Positions 1-8,297 are shown, counted from the first letter of the stretch. The stretch is DNA of 64,000 bases from an uncultured Collinsella sp. (GCA_905209455.1 CAJLTA010000007.1:1-64000), one strand, 5' to 3'. Notes: generated from the letters alone by a model not told the origin. Numbers and translations are program-made.

Positions 1-27
1 CAAAAACCTGTACCTTTTTGTGCAACA

Positions 28-58
28 AAAAAAGCCGCTCAACCAGCGGCTTTTCTTA
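28..58. terminator. Bidirectional hairpin terminator
   Basis: GCCGCT (34-39) pairs with AGCGGC (45-50) around a 5-base loop. The stem has A-rich sequence on the left and TTTTCTT on the right, so it could terminate transcription from either side. It probably separates a gene left of the window from thrS. Confidence 0.7.
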
Positions 59-71
59 TTTGGGCATGAAA

Positions 72-105
72 AAAGGCGACCGCCCTATGTGGACGGTCGC
101 CTTTG
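72..105 (-). terminator. Rho-independent terminator of thrS
   Basis: On the minus strand GGACGGTCGCC (91-102 region) pairs with GGCGACCGCCC (75-85), with one mismatch, and is followed by a run of T. It lies about 20 bases past the thrS stop codon. Confidence 0.8.
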
Positions 106-126
106 TTAATTGTTGTGAAGTTTGCC

Positions 127-1890
127 TTAAGCGCGGGTCTTGATCTCCTCGGTCACCTTCGCAACAAACTCGTCAACGCTCATCTGAACGGTCTCGTTGG
201 AGCGATCGCGGACGGAGATGTTGCCGGCCTCGACCTCCTTCTCGCCCAGGATGAGCATGTAGGGCACGCGGTCAATGCTGCGGGCCTCGCGGATCTTGTA
301 GCCGATCTTCTCGTCGCGGTCGTCGCAGACCACGCGAATGCCGGCCTCCTCCAACTTGGCGCATACCTCGTGGGCGTAGTCGCGGCTCTTCTCAGAGACG
401 GGAAGCGCCTTGACCTGCACGGGAGCCAGCCAAGTGGGGAACTTGCCTGCAAAGTGCTCAATCAGAATACCGATGAAGCGCTCGATGGAGCCAAAGCATA
501 CGCGATGCAGCATGATGGGGCGCTTCTTGGTGCCGTCGGCATCCACGTACTCCAGATCAAAGTTGAGCGGCATCTGGAAGTCGAGCTGCACGGTACCGCA
601 CTGCCAGGTACGACCGAGCGAATCCTCCAGGTGGAAGTCGATCTTGGGGCCGTAGAAGGCGCCGTCGCCCTCGTTGACCTCGTAGTCCATGCCCAGCTTC
701 TCCAGGGCAGTGCGCAGGCCCTCCTCGGCGCGAGCCCAATCCTCGTCGGAACCCATGGAGTCCTCGGGGCGGGTGGAAAGCTCAACGTGGTACTTAAAGC
801 CAAACTTCTGGTACACGGAGTCGATAAGGTTGACCACGCCCACGATCTCGTCGGTCAGTTGGTCGGGACGCACAAACAGGTGGGCGTCGTCCTGGTTAAA
901 GCAGCGCACGCGGAACAGGCCGTGCAGGGCGCCGCGCAGCTCGTGGCGGTGCACCAGGCCAATCTCGCCGGCGCGGATGGGCAGCTCGCGATAGGAGTGC
1001 GGCTTGGAGGCGTACACCAGCACGCCACCCGGGCAGTTCATGGGCTTAATGCAGTACTCTTCGTCGTCGATGACAGTGGAGTACATGTTGTCCTTGTAGT
1101 GATCCCAGTGGCCCGAGGTCTTCCACAGCTGCTTGTTCATGATGAGCGGCGTGGAGATCTCCACGTAGCCGGCCTTGTGGTGGATCTCGCGCCAGTAGTC
1201 CAGCAGCGTGTTCTTAAGGATCATGCCGTTGGGCAGGAAGAACGGGAAGCCGGGGGCCTCGTCACGCATCATAAAGAGGTCCATCTCGCGGCCGATCTTG
1301 CGGTGGTCGCGCTTCTTAGCCTCCTCCAGCATGTGCATGTGCTCTTCGAGCTCTTCCTTGGTGGCAAAGGCGACGCCGTTGATGCGGGTGAGCATCTTGT
1401 TGTCCTTGTCGCCCTTCCAGTAGGCGCCCGAGACGCCGGTGAGCTTAAAGGCCTTGAGCGCCTTGGTGTAGCAGATGTGGGGGCCGACACACATGTCGAT
1501 GTAGTCGCCCTGCTGGTAGAAGGTGATGCGGGCGTCGTCGTCCAGGTCGCCGATGTGCTCGACCTTGTACTTCTCGCCGCGCTCCTCCATAAGGGCGATG
1601 GCCTCGGCGCGGGGTTTCTCGTACACGGTGAACTTGAGGTTTTCCTTGACGATCTTTTTCATCTCGGCCTCGATCGCGGGGAAGTCATCCTCGCTGATCT
1701 TGACGCCCTCGGGCAGGTCGACGTCGTAGTAGAAGCCGTTGTCGGTCGCGGGGCCGTAGGCAAAGTCGGCCTCGGGGTACAGGCGCTTGATGGCCTGTGC
1801 CATGATATGCGCGGCGGAGTGGCGGATGACGTGCGTGACCTCGTCCTGCGGGAGCTCGGCCACCGAACCGTCATTGTAGAGTGCCTTCAT
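127..1890 (-). CDS. thrS: Threonine-tRNA ligase
   Basis: Class II aminoacyl-tRNA synthetase that charges tRNA-Thr in the cytoplasm. The protein (587 aa) begins with a short TGS domain (MKALYNDGSVAEL). An editing domain with the HSAAH motif follows, then the catalytic core with the zinc-site context MNCPGG and a C-terminal anticodon-binding domain. An open frame continues upstream to 2001, but the ATG at 1890 is preferred: it has a GAGAGGAG ribosome site just upstream and gives the usual ThrRS N terminus. The gene is monocistronic and ends in a strong terminator. The long open frame on the opposite strand is a codon-bias shadow. Confidence 0.97.
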   Translation of the reverse strand: MKALYNDGSVAELPQDEVTHVIRHSAAHIMAQAIKRLYPEADFAYGPATDNGFYYDVDLPEGVKISEDDFPAIEAEMKKIVKENLKFTVYEKPRAEAIALMEERGEKYKVEHIGDLDDDARITFYQQGDYIDMCVGPHICYTKALKAFKLTGVSGAYWKGDKDNKMLTRINGVAFATKEELEEHMHMLEEAKKRDHRKIGREMDLFMMRDEAPGFPFFLPNGMILKNTLLDYWREIHHKAGYVEISTPLIMNKQLWKTSGHWDHYKDNMYSTVIDDEEYCIKPMNCPGGVLVYASKPHSYRELPIRAGEIGLVHRHELRGALHGLFRVRCFNQDDAHLFVRPDQLTDEIVGVVNLIDSVYQKFGFKYHVELSTRPEDSMGSDEDWARAEEGLRTALEKLGMDYEVNEGDGAFYGPKIDFHLEDSLGRTWQCGTVQLDFQMPLNFDLEYVDADGTKKRPIMLHRVCFGSIERFIGILIEHFAGKFPTWLAPVQVKALPVSEKSRDYAHEVCAKLEEAGIRVVCDDRDEKIGYKIREARSIDRVPYMLILGEKEVEAGNISVRDRSNETVQMSVDEFVAKVTEEIKTRA

Positions 1891-2092
1891 GGGTATGTTT
1901 TCTCCTCTCGGATGCCTGATGCAAGTGCGTGTGATGCGCTCGGCGTTTTTGACTTGCATCATTATAGGCAGGTTGCCTTGGTATACAAGCGCCCGCCGCA
2001 CCTTAATGGCACGGCGGGCGATTTTCTACGCATGCTTCATCGTGTGGGGCGGGGTGCGCGTGCGGCTTGCGGCCGGCCCGGCGATGGATGCG

Positions 2093-2524
2093 TTACTGGA
2101 TGCGAGTTCGGCAGTAGGGGCAGACCTTCCAGTGCGCATCGAGCGGGCGATGGCAGCTGGGACATACGTTGCGAACCTGGGTATCGCACACCGGGCAGAC
2201 GACGAAGTCCTTCTCGATGGGCGCGCCGCACTGCGGGCAGGTGCCGTACTGGGCAAGCTGGCGCTCGCGCAGGGCCATGTCCAGCTCCTGCTCCTCGCGG
2301 TCGGCCGCATAGGAGTGCGGGCGCAGGACCAGGTAGGCAATGAGGCCCACAAACGGGATAAGGGCGATAATGCCCCATGCAACGTAGGCGCTGGCGCCGC
2401 GGCGGCGAGCGTCGATAAACACATAGACGACCGACAGCACATACAGGGCGATGATAAAGCCAACGAAGGCATAGACGACGCCCATAAGCTGCGGCGACAT
2501 GAGCTCGGAGATGTACTTGGACAT
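2093..2524 (-). CDS. Zinc-ribbon membrane protein of unknown function
   Basis: A 143-aa protein starting at MSKYISELMSPQL, with an AAAGG ribosome site before the ATG at 2524. The N terminal third holds two hydrophobic segments (about residues 10-38 and 47-68) separated by the basic loop DARRRG. After a charged linker the C terminus carries a double zinc ribbon with four CxxC pairs: CPQC, CPVC, CPSC and CPYC. This architecture is common in Gram-positive bacteria and usually has no assigned function. The gene is divergent from the flavoprotein operon at 3152 and shares with it the long repeat-bearing intergenic region. Confidence 0.8.
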   Translation of the reverse strand: MSKYISELMSPQLMGVVYAFVGFIIALYVLSVVYVFIDARRRGASAYVAWGIIALIPFVGLIAYLVLRPHSYAADREEQELDMALRERQLAQYGTCPQCGAPIEKDFVVCPVCDTQVRNVCPSCHRPLDAHWKVCPYCRTRIQ

Positions 2525-2623
2525 TATGGGTACCTTTCGGAATATTAACAGTCCGTGCAAGTTTACCACGGGGTTTGTTTATATGGGACCACGGCTGGAT
2601 ACGGGTCTGACGCGGACACAAAC

Positions 2624-2960
2624 ATCTCAATCTGTAACAGATACTCGGCAAAAACAGTCCCAGATGTTACAGATTTAGACAAACCAGTCTCTCCCCGACT
2701 TAAATCTCAATCTGTAACATCTAGAACCCAAAAACAGTTCTTACTGTTACAGATCGAGACAACCAGAATCCGTCGGAAAGATTGTCTCGACCTGTAACAG
2801 AAAGGAACCAAAAACCCTGCCAGCTGTTACAGATCGAGACATACGAGTAACCCGACGGGCTACCGTCTCGATCTGTAACACGTAGGACCGCAATTCCCCG
2901 CCTATCGTTACAAATCGAGATGAACGTGCGCCTGTGGACGCAGCATCTCAATCTGTAACA
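2624..2960. repeat. Nine-copy alternating inverted 16-bp motif array
   Basis: The 16-bp motif RTCTCRATCTGTAACA occurs nine times in strictly alternating orientation. Plus-strand copies start at 2624, 2704, 2784, 2865 and 2945. Minus-strand copies start at 2665, 2745, 2825 and 2906. Centre-to-centre spacing is 39-41 bases throughout, giving an 80-81 base period. Gaps of 25 bases separate convergent TGTAACA ends and gaps of 23-24 bases separate the other ends. Three of the four 25-base gaps share an AAAAAC core. Five copies keep the core CTGTAACA together with GATC or AATC; copy 8 is the most diverged. Confidence 0.93.
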
Positions 2961-3119
2961 GGTAACGGCGACGACCGCGATGTTTGGTGGGAAGATCTCG
3001 CGGTCTAACGTGGCCAGCATCCGTGCTGGGCCGGCCCGCGCCTGCCGTTGGCGGGTGTTGCGGGGCTGTTCGCCGCATTGCCGCCGCGCCGAGGGCACGC
3101 AGACCGTAGGATGGTCTTA

Positions 3120-3134
3120 TTGACAGCCTGTCAA
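3120..3134. promoter_or_regulatory. Palindromic operator-like site before flavoprotein operon
   Basis: TTGACAG-C-CTGTCAA is a perfect 7+1+7 palindrome ending about 8 bases before the GGAGG ribosome site of the gene at 3152. The position suits a repressor site overlapping the promoter or the start of the transcript. The regulator is not in view. Confidence 0.5.
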
Positions 3135-3151
3135 CTTGTCTTGGAGGCACC

Positions 3152-4591
3152 GTGGCAGAAACGTTTGATATCACGATTGTCGGCGCGGGCATCACCGGAT
3201 GCGCCATCGCGCGTCAGCTCGCGAGATTTGACCTTACCATTTGCGTGATCGAGGCGGCCAACGACATCGCGCTGGGCGCCTCGAAGGCCAACGGTGGCCT
3301 GGTGCACGCTGGCTACGATCCGGCGCCGGGCACGGTAAAGGCGCAGGTCAACGCTCGTGGTTGCGAGTTGTACGGTGCGTGGGCGCAGGAGCTGGGCTTT
3401 CTGTTCTGCCGCACCGGGTCGATGGTGCTGGGCTTTAACGACGAGGACCGCACGCATCTGGAGCAGCTGCAGTGCAACGGCCATATCAACGGCGTGCCCG
3501 AGCTGTCGATCGTCGGACCCGACCGCATCCACGAATTAGAGCCGCGCGCCAGTGCCGATGCAACGTGCGCGTTGTGGTGCCCCTCGACTGGGTTTGTCGA
3601 CCCGTTTGAGGTTGCCATCGCCGCGCTGGAGAACGCCGTGGCCAACGGGGTGACGTTTATGCGCTCCGCATCGGTGGAAGCGATCGAGGTAGCTCCCGGC
3701 GCTGGCGACGGGAGCGGTGACGGGACCGCTCGCTTTACGCTAGTGACACCGACCGGTGATGTGCGTTGCCGCTATTTGATTAATGCCGCGGGCAACGGCG
3801 CCGCAAACATCTCGCATATGGCGGGCGCCGAGGAGTTCCAGATGGTCTGGCGCCAGGGCAACATCGTGGTGCTGGACAAGGAGCCACGTGCGCTCATGCC
3901 GCTCTACCCCGTTCCCACGCCGGTTTCCAAGGGCGTCATCGTTACAGGCACCGTCCACGGCAACACGGTGATCACCGCGACCGCCGCCGTGCGCGATCCG
4001 GGCGACACGCAGACCTACGCCGGCGACGTTAACGCGCTGCTGACCGGCGCGCGCAAGCTGGTGCCCGATCTGGATACGCGCCGCGTGGTGCGCGCATTTG
4101 CCGGCGGGCGTCCGGTCATTCAGGGAACGAACGACTTCTTTATTGGGCAGTCGGCCGTGGTGCCGGGACTGTTCCAGGCGGCAGGCATTCAGTCGCCGGG
4201 CGTGGCGAGCGCGCCGGCCATTGCCGAGCGCATGGAGCAGGTTATGCGCGACGCGGGTGTGGTTTTGCGCGAACGGGATGACTGGAACCCAATTCGCCGC
4301 GCGCCGGACGACTTTGACCGCGCACCACTGGCGCGCAAGGAGGAGCTGATCGAGTCCGATCCCGCGTGGGGCCAGATTGTCTGCCGCTGCGAGACGGTGC
4401 CCGAAGCCGAGATCGTGGCCGCGATCCGACGCCAGCCGGGCGCGGTTTCGGTCGAGGGCGTCAAGCGCCGCTGCCGTGCCGGTATGGGCCGGTGTCAGAG
4501 CGGCTTTTGCCAGAGCCGCGTGGTGGCGATTCTGACGCGCGAGTTGGGCTGCAACCCTAGCGAGGTATTACTGGAGGACGCCGGCTCCTAG
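3152..4591 (+). CDS. GlpA-like FAD-dependent oxidoreductase with BFD-type [2Fe-2S] domain
   Basis: A 479-aa flavoprotein. The N terminus has the dinucleotide-binding motif VGAGITGCAIARQL, followed by a DAO/glycerol-3-phosphate-dehydrogenase-type body. The last ~90 residues form a BFD-like iron-sulfur domain with CRCE, then CRAGMGRCQSGFC. This order is known from anaerobic glycerol-3-phosphate dehydrogenase subunit A and related 2-hydroxyacid oxidases. The GTG start at 3152 follows GGAGG at a good distance. It is the first gene of a three-gene operon with a second flavoprotein and a DUF1667 protein, a combination often annotated as an alternative G3P dehydrogenase. The substrate is inferred from context only; no glpK or glpF is nearby. 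Confidence 0.85.
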   Translation: MAETFDITIVGAGITGCAIARQLARFDLTICVIEAANDIALGASKANGGLVHAGYDPAPGTVKAQVNARGCELYGAWAQELGFLFCRTGSMVLGFNDEDRTHLEQLQCNGHINGVPELSIVGPDRIHELEPRASADATCALWCPSTGFVDPFEVAIAALENAVANGVTFMRSASVEAIEVAPGAGDGSGDGTARFTLVTPTGDVRCRYLINAAGNGAANISHMAGAEEFQMVWRQGNIVVLDKEPRALMPLYPVPTPVSKGVIVTGTVHGNTVITATAAVRDPGDTQTYAGDVNALLTGARKLVPDLDTRRVVRAFAGGRPVIQGTNDFFIGQSAVVPGLFQAAGIQSPGVASAPAIAERMEQVMRDAGVVLRERDDWNPIRRAPDDFDRAPLARKEELIESDPAWGQIVCRCETVPEAEIVAAIRRQPGAVSVEGVKRRCRAGMGRCQSGFCQSRVVAILTRELGCNPSEVLLEDAGS

Positions 4592-4625
4592 TTGGTCGAG
4601 GGACCTTTGAAGGGGGTGCGCTAGG

Positions 4626-5972
4626 ATGGAGGAGTTCAAATCGAGTGCGATTGATTGCGGCGTCGTAGAAGCCGTACAAACGCAAGCCTTCGACGTGGTC
4701 GTTATCGGCGGCGGGCCTGCAGGCATGGCGGCCGCGCTGGCCGCGCATAAGGCCGGCGCACGCGTGGCCATCGTGGAGCGCGAGCAGCACCTGGGCGGCA
4801 TCCTCCGCCAGTGCATCCACCCCGGCTTTGGCCTGTCGCACTTTAAACAGGAACTCACCGGTCCCGAATACGCACAGCGCTTTATCGACCAGGTGCGCGC
4901 AACCGACATTACGCTGTTCCTGGACTGCATGGTGATTGGGATTGATTCGGGCGAGCCTACGGAAGACGCCGCGGTCCATACCGTCACGCTCATGAGCCCC
5001 GCCAGCATGCTACGGCTCACCGAGCGCGCGGTCATCCTTGCCATGGGTTGTCGCGAGCGCACGCGCAGCGAGATCAAGATTCCCGGCAGTCGTCCCGCCG
5101 GCGTGTTTACGGCCGGCCTGGCGCAGCGATACATCAATATCGAAAACCTCAAACCCGGCTCGCGTGCCGTCATCTTGGGCTCAGGCGACATCGGGCTTAT
5201 CATGGCGCGCCGCTGCACGCTCGAGGGGATTTCGGTCGAGGGCGTGTACGAGCTCATGCCGTACGCTAACGGCCTGCGCCGCAATGTGAAGAACTGCCTG
5301 AACGACTTTGGCATTCCGCTGCACCTGTCCACCACCGTCACACGCGTGATCGGGCACGACCGCGTGGAAGCCGTCGAGGTAAGCCAAGTCGACGAGCGCC
5401 TGGCGCCCATTCCGGGGACCGAGCGCATCGTTCCGTGCGACACACTGCTGCTTTCGGTGGGCTTGATTCCCGAGAACGAGCTTTCGGTTGCCGCTGGCGT
5501 AGAGCTTGACCCGCGAACGCGCGGCGCCGTGGTGGACCAGAGCCTGCAAACGGGCGTGCCGGGCATCTTTGCCTGCGGCAACGTGCTGCACGTGCACGAC
5601 CTGGCCGACAACGTAACGACCGAGTCCGAGAGGGCTGGCGCAGCTGCAGCGGCGTACGCGCTGGGGACCGGCGCGGGCACCGTTCCGGACTGGGAGCTCA
5701 CTGTCTCCCCTGCCGGCATCGCGGGCTACGCGCTGCCGGGACGCATTACGACTGTGACACTCACCAGACTCAACTTCCGCGTGCGCCGACCCGTCGACGC
5801 CGCCCGCGTACGAATCCTAGCCGACGGCAAGGAGCTGTTCGCCGGCAAGGTCCGAGCGTTTAAGCCGAGCGTTATGGAAAGCTTCCCGCTGCCGGCAAAG
5901 GTGATTCAGCGCACACTCGACCTGGGTGCCAGCGAGATTGTCCTATCCGTCGACCCCGTCGAGGAGGCATAA
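4626..5972 (+). CDS. FAD/NAD-dependent oxidoreductase, second subunit of GlpA-like complex
   Basis: A 448-aa pyridine-nucleotide-disulfide-type flavoprotein. It has an N-terminal FAD motif (VVIGGGPAGMAAALAA, residues ~22-37), the family signature LRQCIHPGFGL, and a second dinucleotide site VILGSGDIGL near the middle. A C-terminal FAD site follows (GIFACGNVLHVHD). The gene starts 34 bases after the GlpA-like gene, with GAAGGGGG upstream, and its stop is 3 bases before the DUF1667 gene, so the three are almost certainly co-transcribed. It probably passes electrons from the first subunit to NAD or to a membrane carrier; direction and acceptor are not visible. Confidence 0.85.
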   Translation: MEEFKSSAIDCGVVEAVQTQAFDVVVIGGGPAGMAAALAAHKAGARVAIVEREQHLGGILRQCIHPGFGLSHFKQELTGPEYAQRFIDQVRATDITLFLDCMVIGIDSGEPTEDAAVHTVTLMSPASMLRLTERAVILAMGCRERTRSEIKIPGSRPAGVFTAGLAQRYINIENLKPGSRAVILGSGDIGLIMARRCTLEGISVEGVYELMPYANGLRRNVKNCLNDFGIPLHLSTTVTRVIGHDRVEAVEVSQVDERLAPIPGTERIVPCDTLLLSVGLIPENELSVAAGVELDPRTRGAVVDQSLQTGVPGIFACGNVLHVHDLADNVTTESERAGAAAAAYALGTGAGTVPDWELTVSPAGIAGYALPGRITTVTLTRLNFRVRRPVDAARVRILADGKELFAGKVRAFKPSVMESFPLPAKVIQRTLDLGASEIVLSVDPVEEA

Positions 5973-5975
5973 ACT

Positions 5976-6386
5976 ATGAGCGATAACGTGATCGAAACGC
6001 TCAAGTTCAACTGCACCATCTGCCCATCCGAGTGCCTCCTGACCGTGGAGGTGGAGCGTGACGCAGACGGCGCCGTGGCAGAGGTGCGCTCCGTGACCGG
6101 CAACAGATGCCCGCGCGGTGATAAGTTCGCACATCAGGAGCTCACCTGCCCCATGCGCGTGCTCACCACCACCGTGGCCGTATCCGGCAGCGACGAGGTG
6201 CTGCTGCCCGTGCGCACGGCCGAAGCCATCCCGCTAGAACTCCACGCCCAAGCCATGAACCTCATCCGCGGCCTAGTCGTCAACGCCCCCATCCGCATGG
6301 GCGACGTCGTACTGGAAGACCTCCTCGACACAAGCATCAACCTCATCGCCAGCATGGACATCAACCGAGCCCAAGTAGCTAATTAG
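5976..6386 (+). CDS. DUF1667 cysteine-rich protein
   Basis: A 136-aa DUF1667 family protein, third in the flavoprotein operon. The N terminus has the cluster-like pattern CTICPSEC, followed some 30 residues later by GNRCPRGDKFAHQE and another Cys in LTCPMRV. These cysteines probably hold an iron-sulfur cluster or metal. Family members nearly always follow the two flavoprotein genes seen here, so it is likely the electron-transfer subunit of the complex. No signal peptide or membrane segment is visible. Confidence 0.85.
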   Translation: MSDNVIETLKFNCTICPSECLLTVEVERDADGAVAEVRSVTGNRCPRGDKFAHQELTCPMRVLTTTVAVSGSDEVLLPVRTAEAIPLELHAQAMNLIRGLVVNAPIRMGDVVLEDLLDTSINLIASMDINRAQVAN

Positions 6387-6433
6387 GGACGGGGCTCTTT
6401 TAGCTACCCCGCCATCCACCCAGCCCTCTTCAA

Positions 6434-6496
6434 TTGCGGTGAAATAGTTCCTGATTTCCGCCAAAACCCCGGCATCCAGGAACTATTCCACCGCAA
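6434..6496. repeat. Palindromic repeat family P1, copy a
   Basis: TTGCGGTGAAATAGTTCCTG (6434-6453) faces its complement (6477-6496) with one mismatch, around a 23-base loop. Related copies are at 8216, 23591, 46073 and 47384. The outer part (TTGCGGTGAAAT) is conserved while inner arm and loop vary. Confidence 0.9.
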
Positions 6497-6540
6497 CTAT
6501 CCTTGGAATCGGTATTTAGCTTGTGCCTACTTTAGTGCCA

Positions 6541-6700
6541 TTTCAAAACTATGCCGGATTACGGGGCTGATTCGGAGACCCCCATCCATACCGGCCATTT
6601 TCAATTTTTGACAAGCCATCTACCTGCGGTTTTAATTTCGCGATTTTTCCCATGGTTAAGTAATACAGGTCCAGCCCCGTAATCCGCCATACTTTTGAAA
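6541..6700. repeat. Long inverted-repeat element family P2, copy a
   Basis: 30-base arms (6541-6570 and 6671-6700) are inverted copies with a few mismatches; the inner arm contains GGATTACGGGGCTG. The ~100-base centre includes CTACCTGCGGTTTTAATTTC, which is nearly repeated inside the element at 7991-8158. The outer arms of the two elements differ from each other. It encodes no protein. Confidence 0.8.
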
Positions 6701-6856
6701 CCAGCCCATTTGGAACGGGCCTCTTATGACTCCTTTTTCCTGCACACTTGCCAGGCTGGCCATGCCAAGGAGTGTCCCAAGGTGCCGGCATAAAAGGAAC
6801 GTCCCCAACTGCCGGGCTTGGGATACCATGGTGGCAGCCTAGCGAAAGGACGATGT

Positions 6857-7945
6857 ATGGCACATGTCGATGACCAGCGTGTGGCGCACGTGCTTGATGC
6901 GCTCGAGGCTCAGCACCCCGGCGCACAGCTGCTCGTAAACGACCCGTGGTCGATTTACTATCTGACCGGTTTTTATGCCGATATGTTCGAGCGTTTTTGC
7001 GGCGTGCTGCTCGCACGCGATAGCGAACCTGTGATCTTGGTCAACGCGCTGCATCAGCTGCCCGAGTACGACAATGCCCGCGTGGCCTATCACACCGATA
7101 CTGACGTCGTGGCCGACGCCATCGTTCGCGAGGTCGATCCGACCAAACCGCTGGGCATCGACACCGTTATGCGCTCCGGCTTTTTGATGCCGCTTATGGA
7201 TCGCCGCGCCGCGAGCGAGTTCTTCCTGGGCGACTTTGCCGTCACCGCCGCACGCACCCACAAGGATGCCGCGGAGCAGGAGCTCATGCGCGTGTCCTCG
7301 GCCGCCAACGACGCTGTGATGGCCGACACTATCAAGCTCGTTCACGAGGGCGTGACGGAACGCGAAATTGCCGACCAGATGCTCGGCCTGTATCGCAAGC
7401 ACGGCTGCGAGGGCTTTAGCTTTCCGCCCATCGTGAGCTTTGGTGCTAACGCCGGCGACCCGCACCACGAGCCCGACGACACCGTGCTCAAGCGCGGCGA
7501 CGTGGTGCTGTTCGACATTGGCGGGCGTCGTCGCAACTACTGCTCGGACATGACGCGCACGTTCTTTTGGGGCGAGCTGGACGATGAGACCGCACGCATC
7601 TACGACATCGTTCGCCGCGCCAACGAGGCCGCCGAGGCGCTCATCGCACCGGGCGTTCGCATGTGCGACCTGGACCGTGCCGCGCGCGACGTGATTGAGG
7701 ACGCAGGCTATGGGCAGTACTTTACGCATCGCCTGGGACACTCGGTCGGCTTACAGGACCACGAGCCGGGCGACGTCTCGCTGGTCAACGAACAGGTTAT
7801 CGAGCCAGGCATGACGTTCTCCATCGAGCCGGGCATCTACCTCCCCGGCCGCACCGGCGTCCGCATCGAGGACTTGGCCCTAGTTACCGAGTCCGGCGTC
7901 GAGATTCTCAACGCATACCCCCACGATCCCGTCCGCCTAGACTAG
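6857..7945 (+). CDS. M24 family Xaa-Pro peptidase
   Basis: A 362-aa cytosolic metallopeptidase of the creatinase/prolidase fold, cleaving Xaa-Pro bonds in peptides or dipeptides. An N-terminal creatinase-like domain is followed by the metal-binding half. All five expected ligand positions are present: Asp in FDIGG, Asp in CSDMTR, His in HRLGHSVGLQDHE, Glu in FSIEPGIYLPG and Glu in RIEDLAL. The start is the ATG at 6857 (MAHVDDQRV) behind GAAAGGA; an upstream in-frame ATG at 6818 lacks a ribosome site. The gene stands alone and is bracketed by palindromic elements in mirrored order. PepQ and PepP cannot be separated from sequence reading alone. Confidence 0.9.
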   Translation: MAHVDDQRVAHVLDALEAQHPGAQLLVNDPWSIYYLTGFYADMFERFCGVLLARDSEPVILVNALHQLPEYDNARVAYHTDTDVVADAIVREVDPTKPLGIDTVMRSGFLMPLMDRRAASEFFLGDFAVTAARTHKDAAEQELMRVSSAANDAVMADTIKLVHEGVTEREIADQMLGLYRKHGCEGFSFPPIVSFGANAGDPHHEPDDTVLKRGDVVLFDIGGRRRNYCSDMTRTFFWGELDDETARIYDIVRRANEAAEALIAPGVRMCDLDRAARDVIEDAGYGQYFTHRLGHSVGLQDHEPGDVSLVNEQVIEPGMTFSIEPGIYLPGRTGVRIEDLALVTESGVEILNAYPHDPVRLD

Positions 7946-7947
7946 CC

Positions 7948-7980
7948 AATGTGACAAAGGGACAACCCCTTTGTCACATT
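7948..7980. terminator. Perfect 13-bp hairpin after M24 peptidase
   Basis: AATGTGACAAAGG (7948-7960) pairs perfectly with CCTTTGTCACATT (7968-7980) around GACAACC. It starts two bases past the stop codon. There is no clear T tract, so termination is inferred from position. Confidence 0.5.
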
Positions 7981-7990
7981 GCGATTACGT

Positions 7991-8158
7991 CGCGCCACGA
8001 AAACGAGCTATCTACTACGTTTAACCCGCATGGGTCGACCATGCGGGTCTTTTTTGAAAAATGGCAGGCCCTCTACCTGCAGTTTTGATTTCGCAATTCT
8101 CGGTATGGTCGAGGGTTGCCGGTCAAACGTAGTAAATAGGCCCATTTCGTGGCAAGCG
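7991..8158. repeat. Long inverted-repeat element family P2, copy b
   Basis: About 36-base imperfect inverted arms (around 7993-8027 and 8121-8157) share GCCACGAAA and CTACTACGTTTRACC. The centre holds a second small hairpin (CCCGCATGG / CCATGCGGG) with a T run, and CTACCTGCAGTTTTGATTTC, matching the core of the element at 6541. It occupies the other side of the peptidase gene. Confidence 0.8.
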
Positions 8159-8215
8159 AGTCAACTCGGGGCACAGGACAGCCAAAATGGCCCCATCCCA
8201 AATTAGCTGCTTTTG

Positions 8216-8282
8216 AGTTGCGGTGATATACGGACTGTTTAAGGCTTCTAGTCCATAAAACAGTCCCCATTTCACCGCAACT
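8216..8282. repeat. Palindromic repeat family P1, copy b
   Basis: AGTTGCGGTGATATACGG (from 8216) faces CCCATTTCACCGCAACT (to 8282). The inner arm is GGACTGTTT here instead of AGTTCCTG, and its partner changes with it to AAACAGTCC, so base pairing is kept while sequence differs. It lies just past the folC stop. Confidence 0.85.
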
Positions 8283-8297
8283 GATGAGGGGACGGGA

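Larger units (their letters stand above)
2525..3151. other. Long divergent intergenic region with repeat array
   Basis: This 627-base gap lies between divergent genes. It holds the alternating inverted motif array (2624-2960), about 150 bases of GC-rich sequence with no recognisable gene, and a perfect palindrome (3120-3134) just before the ribosome site of the flavoprotein gene. Short open frames crossing the array translate the repeats and are not considered genes. Confidence 0.75.
6387..6856. other. Intergenic region with two palindromic elements
   Basis: This 470-base gap contains one copy of the GCGGTGAAATAG palindrome (6434-6496) and one long inverted-repeat element (6541-6700). A GC-rich imperfect hairpin lies just ahead of the M24 peptidase gene (CCAAGGTGCCGGCA near 6776 against TGCCGGGCTTGGG near 6820). 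The ribosome site GAAAGGA is at 6843-6849. No additional gene is supported. Confidence 0.7.
7946..8297. other. Convergent intergenic region with three structured elements
   Basis: This 352-base gap between the convergent peptidase and folC genes holds a perfect 13-bp hairpin (7948-7980), a P2 element (7991-8158) and a P1 palindrome (8216-8282). No gene is supported. Confidence 0.7.

Noticed and set aside
103..2343. 746-aa open frame antisense to thrS
   Set aside because: It mirrors thrS codon bias, is rich in Leu/Val/Ala/Gly low-complexity sequence, and shows no family motif.
2624..2960. CRISPR array
   Set aside because: Motifs alternate in orientation, are only 16 bases, spacers are partly similar to each other, and no cas genes are present.
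2555..3098. Small open frames on both strands across the repeat array
   Set aside because: They translate the repeats (recurring SICN and VTDRD-like strings), lack ribosome sites and have no domain.
7948..7980. Insertion-sequence end
   Set aside because: A single 13-bp perfect hairpin right after a stop codon, with no transposase in the window; treated as a terminator-like hairpin.
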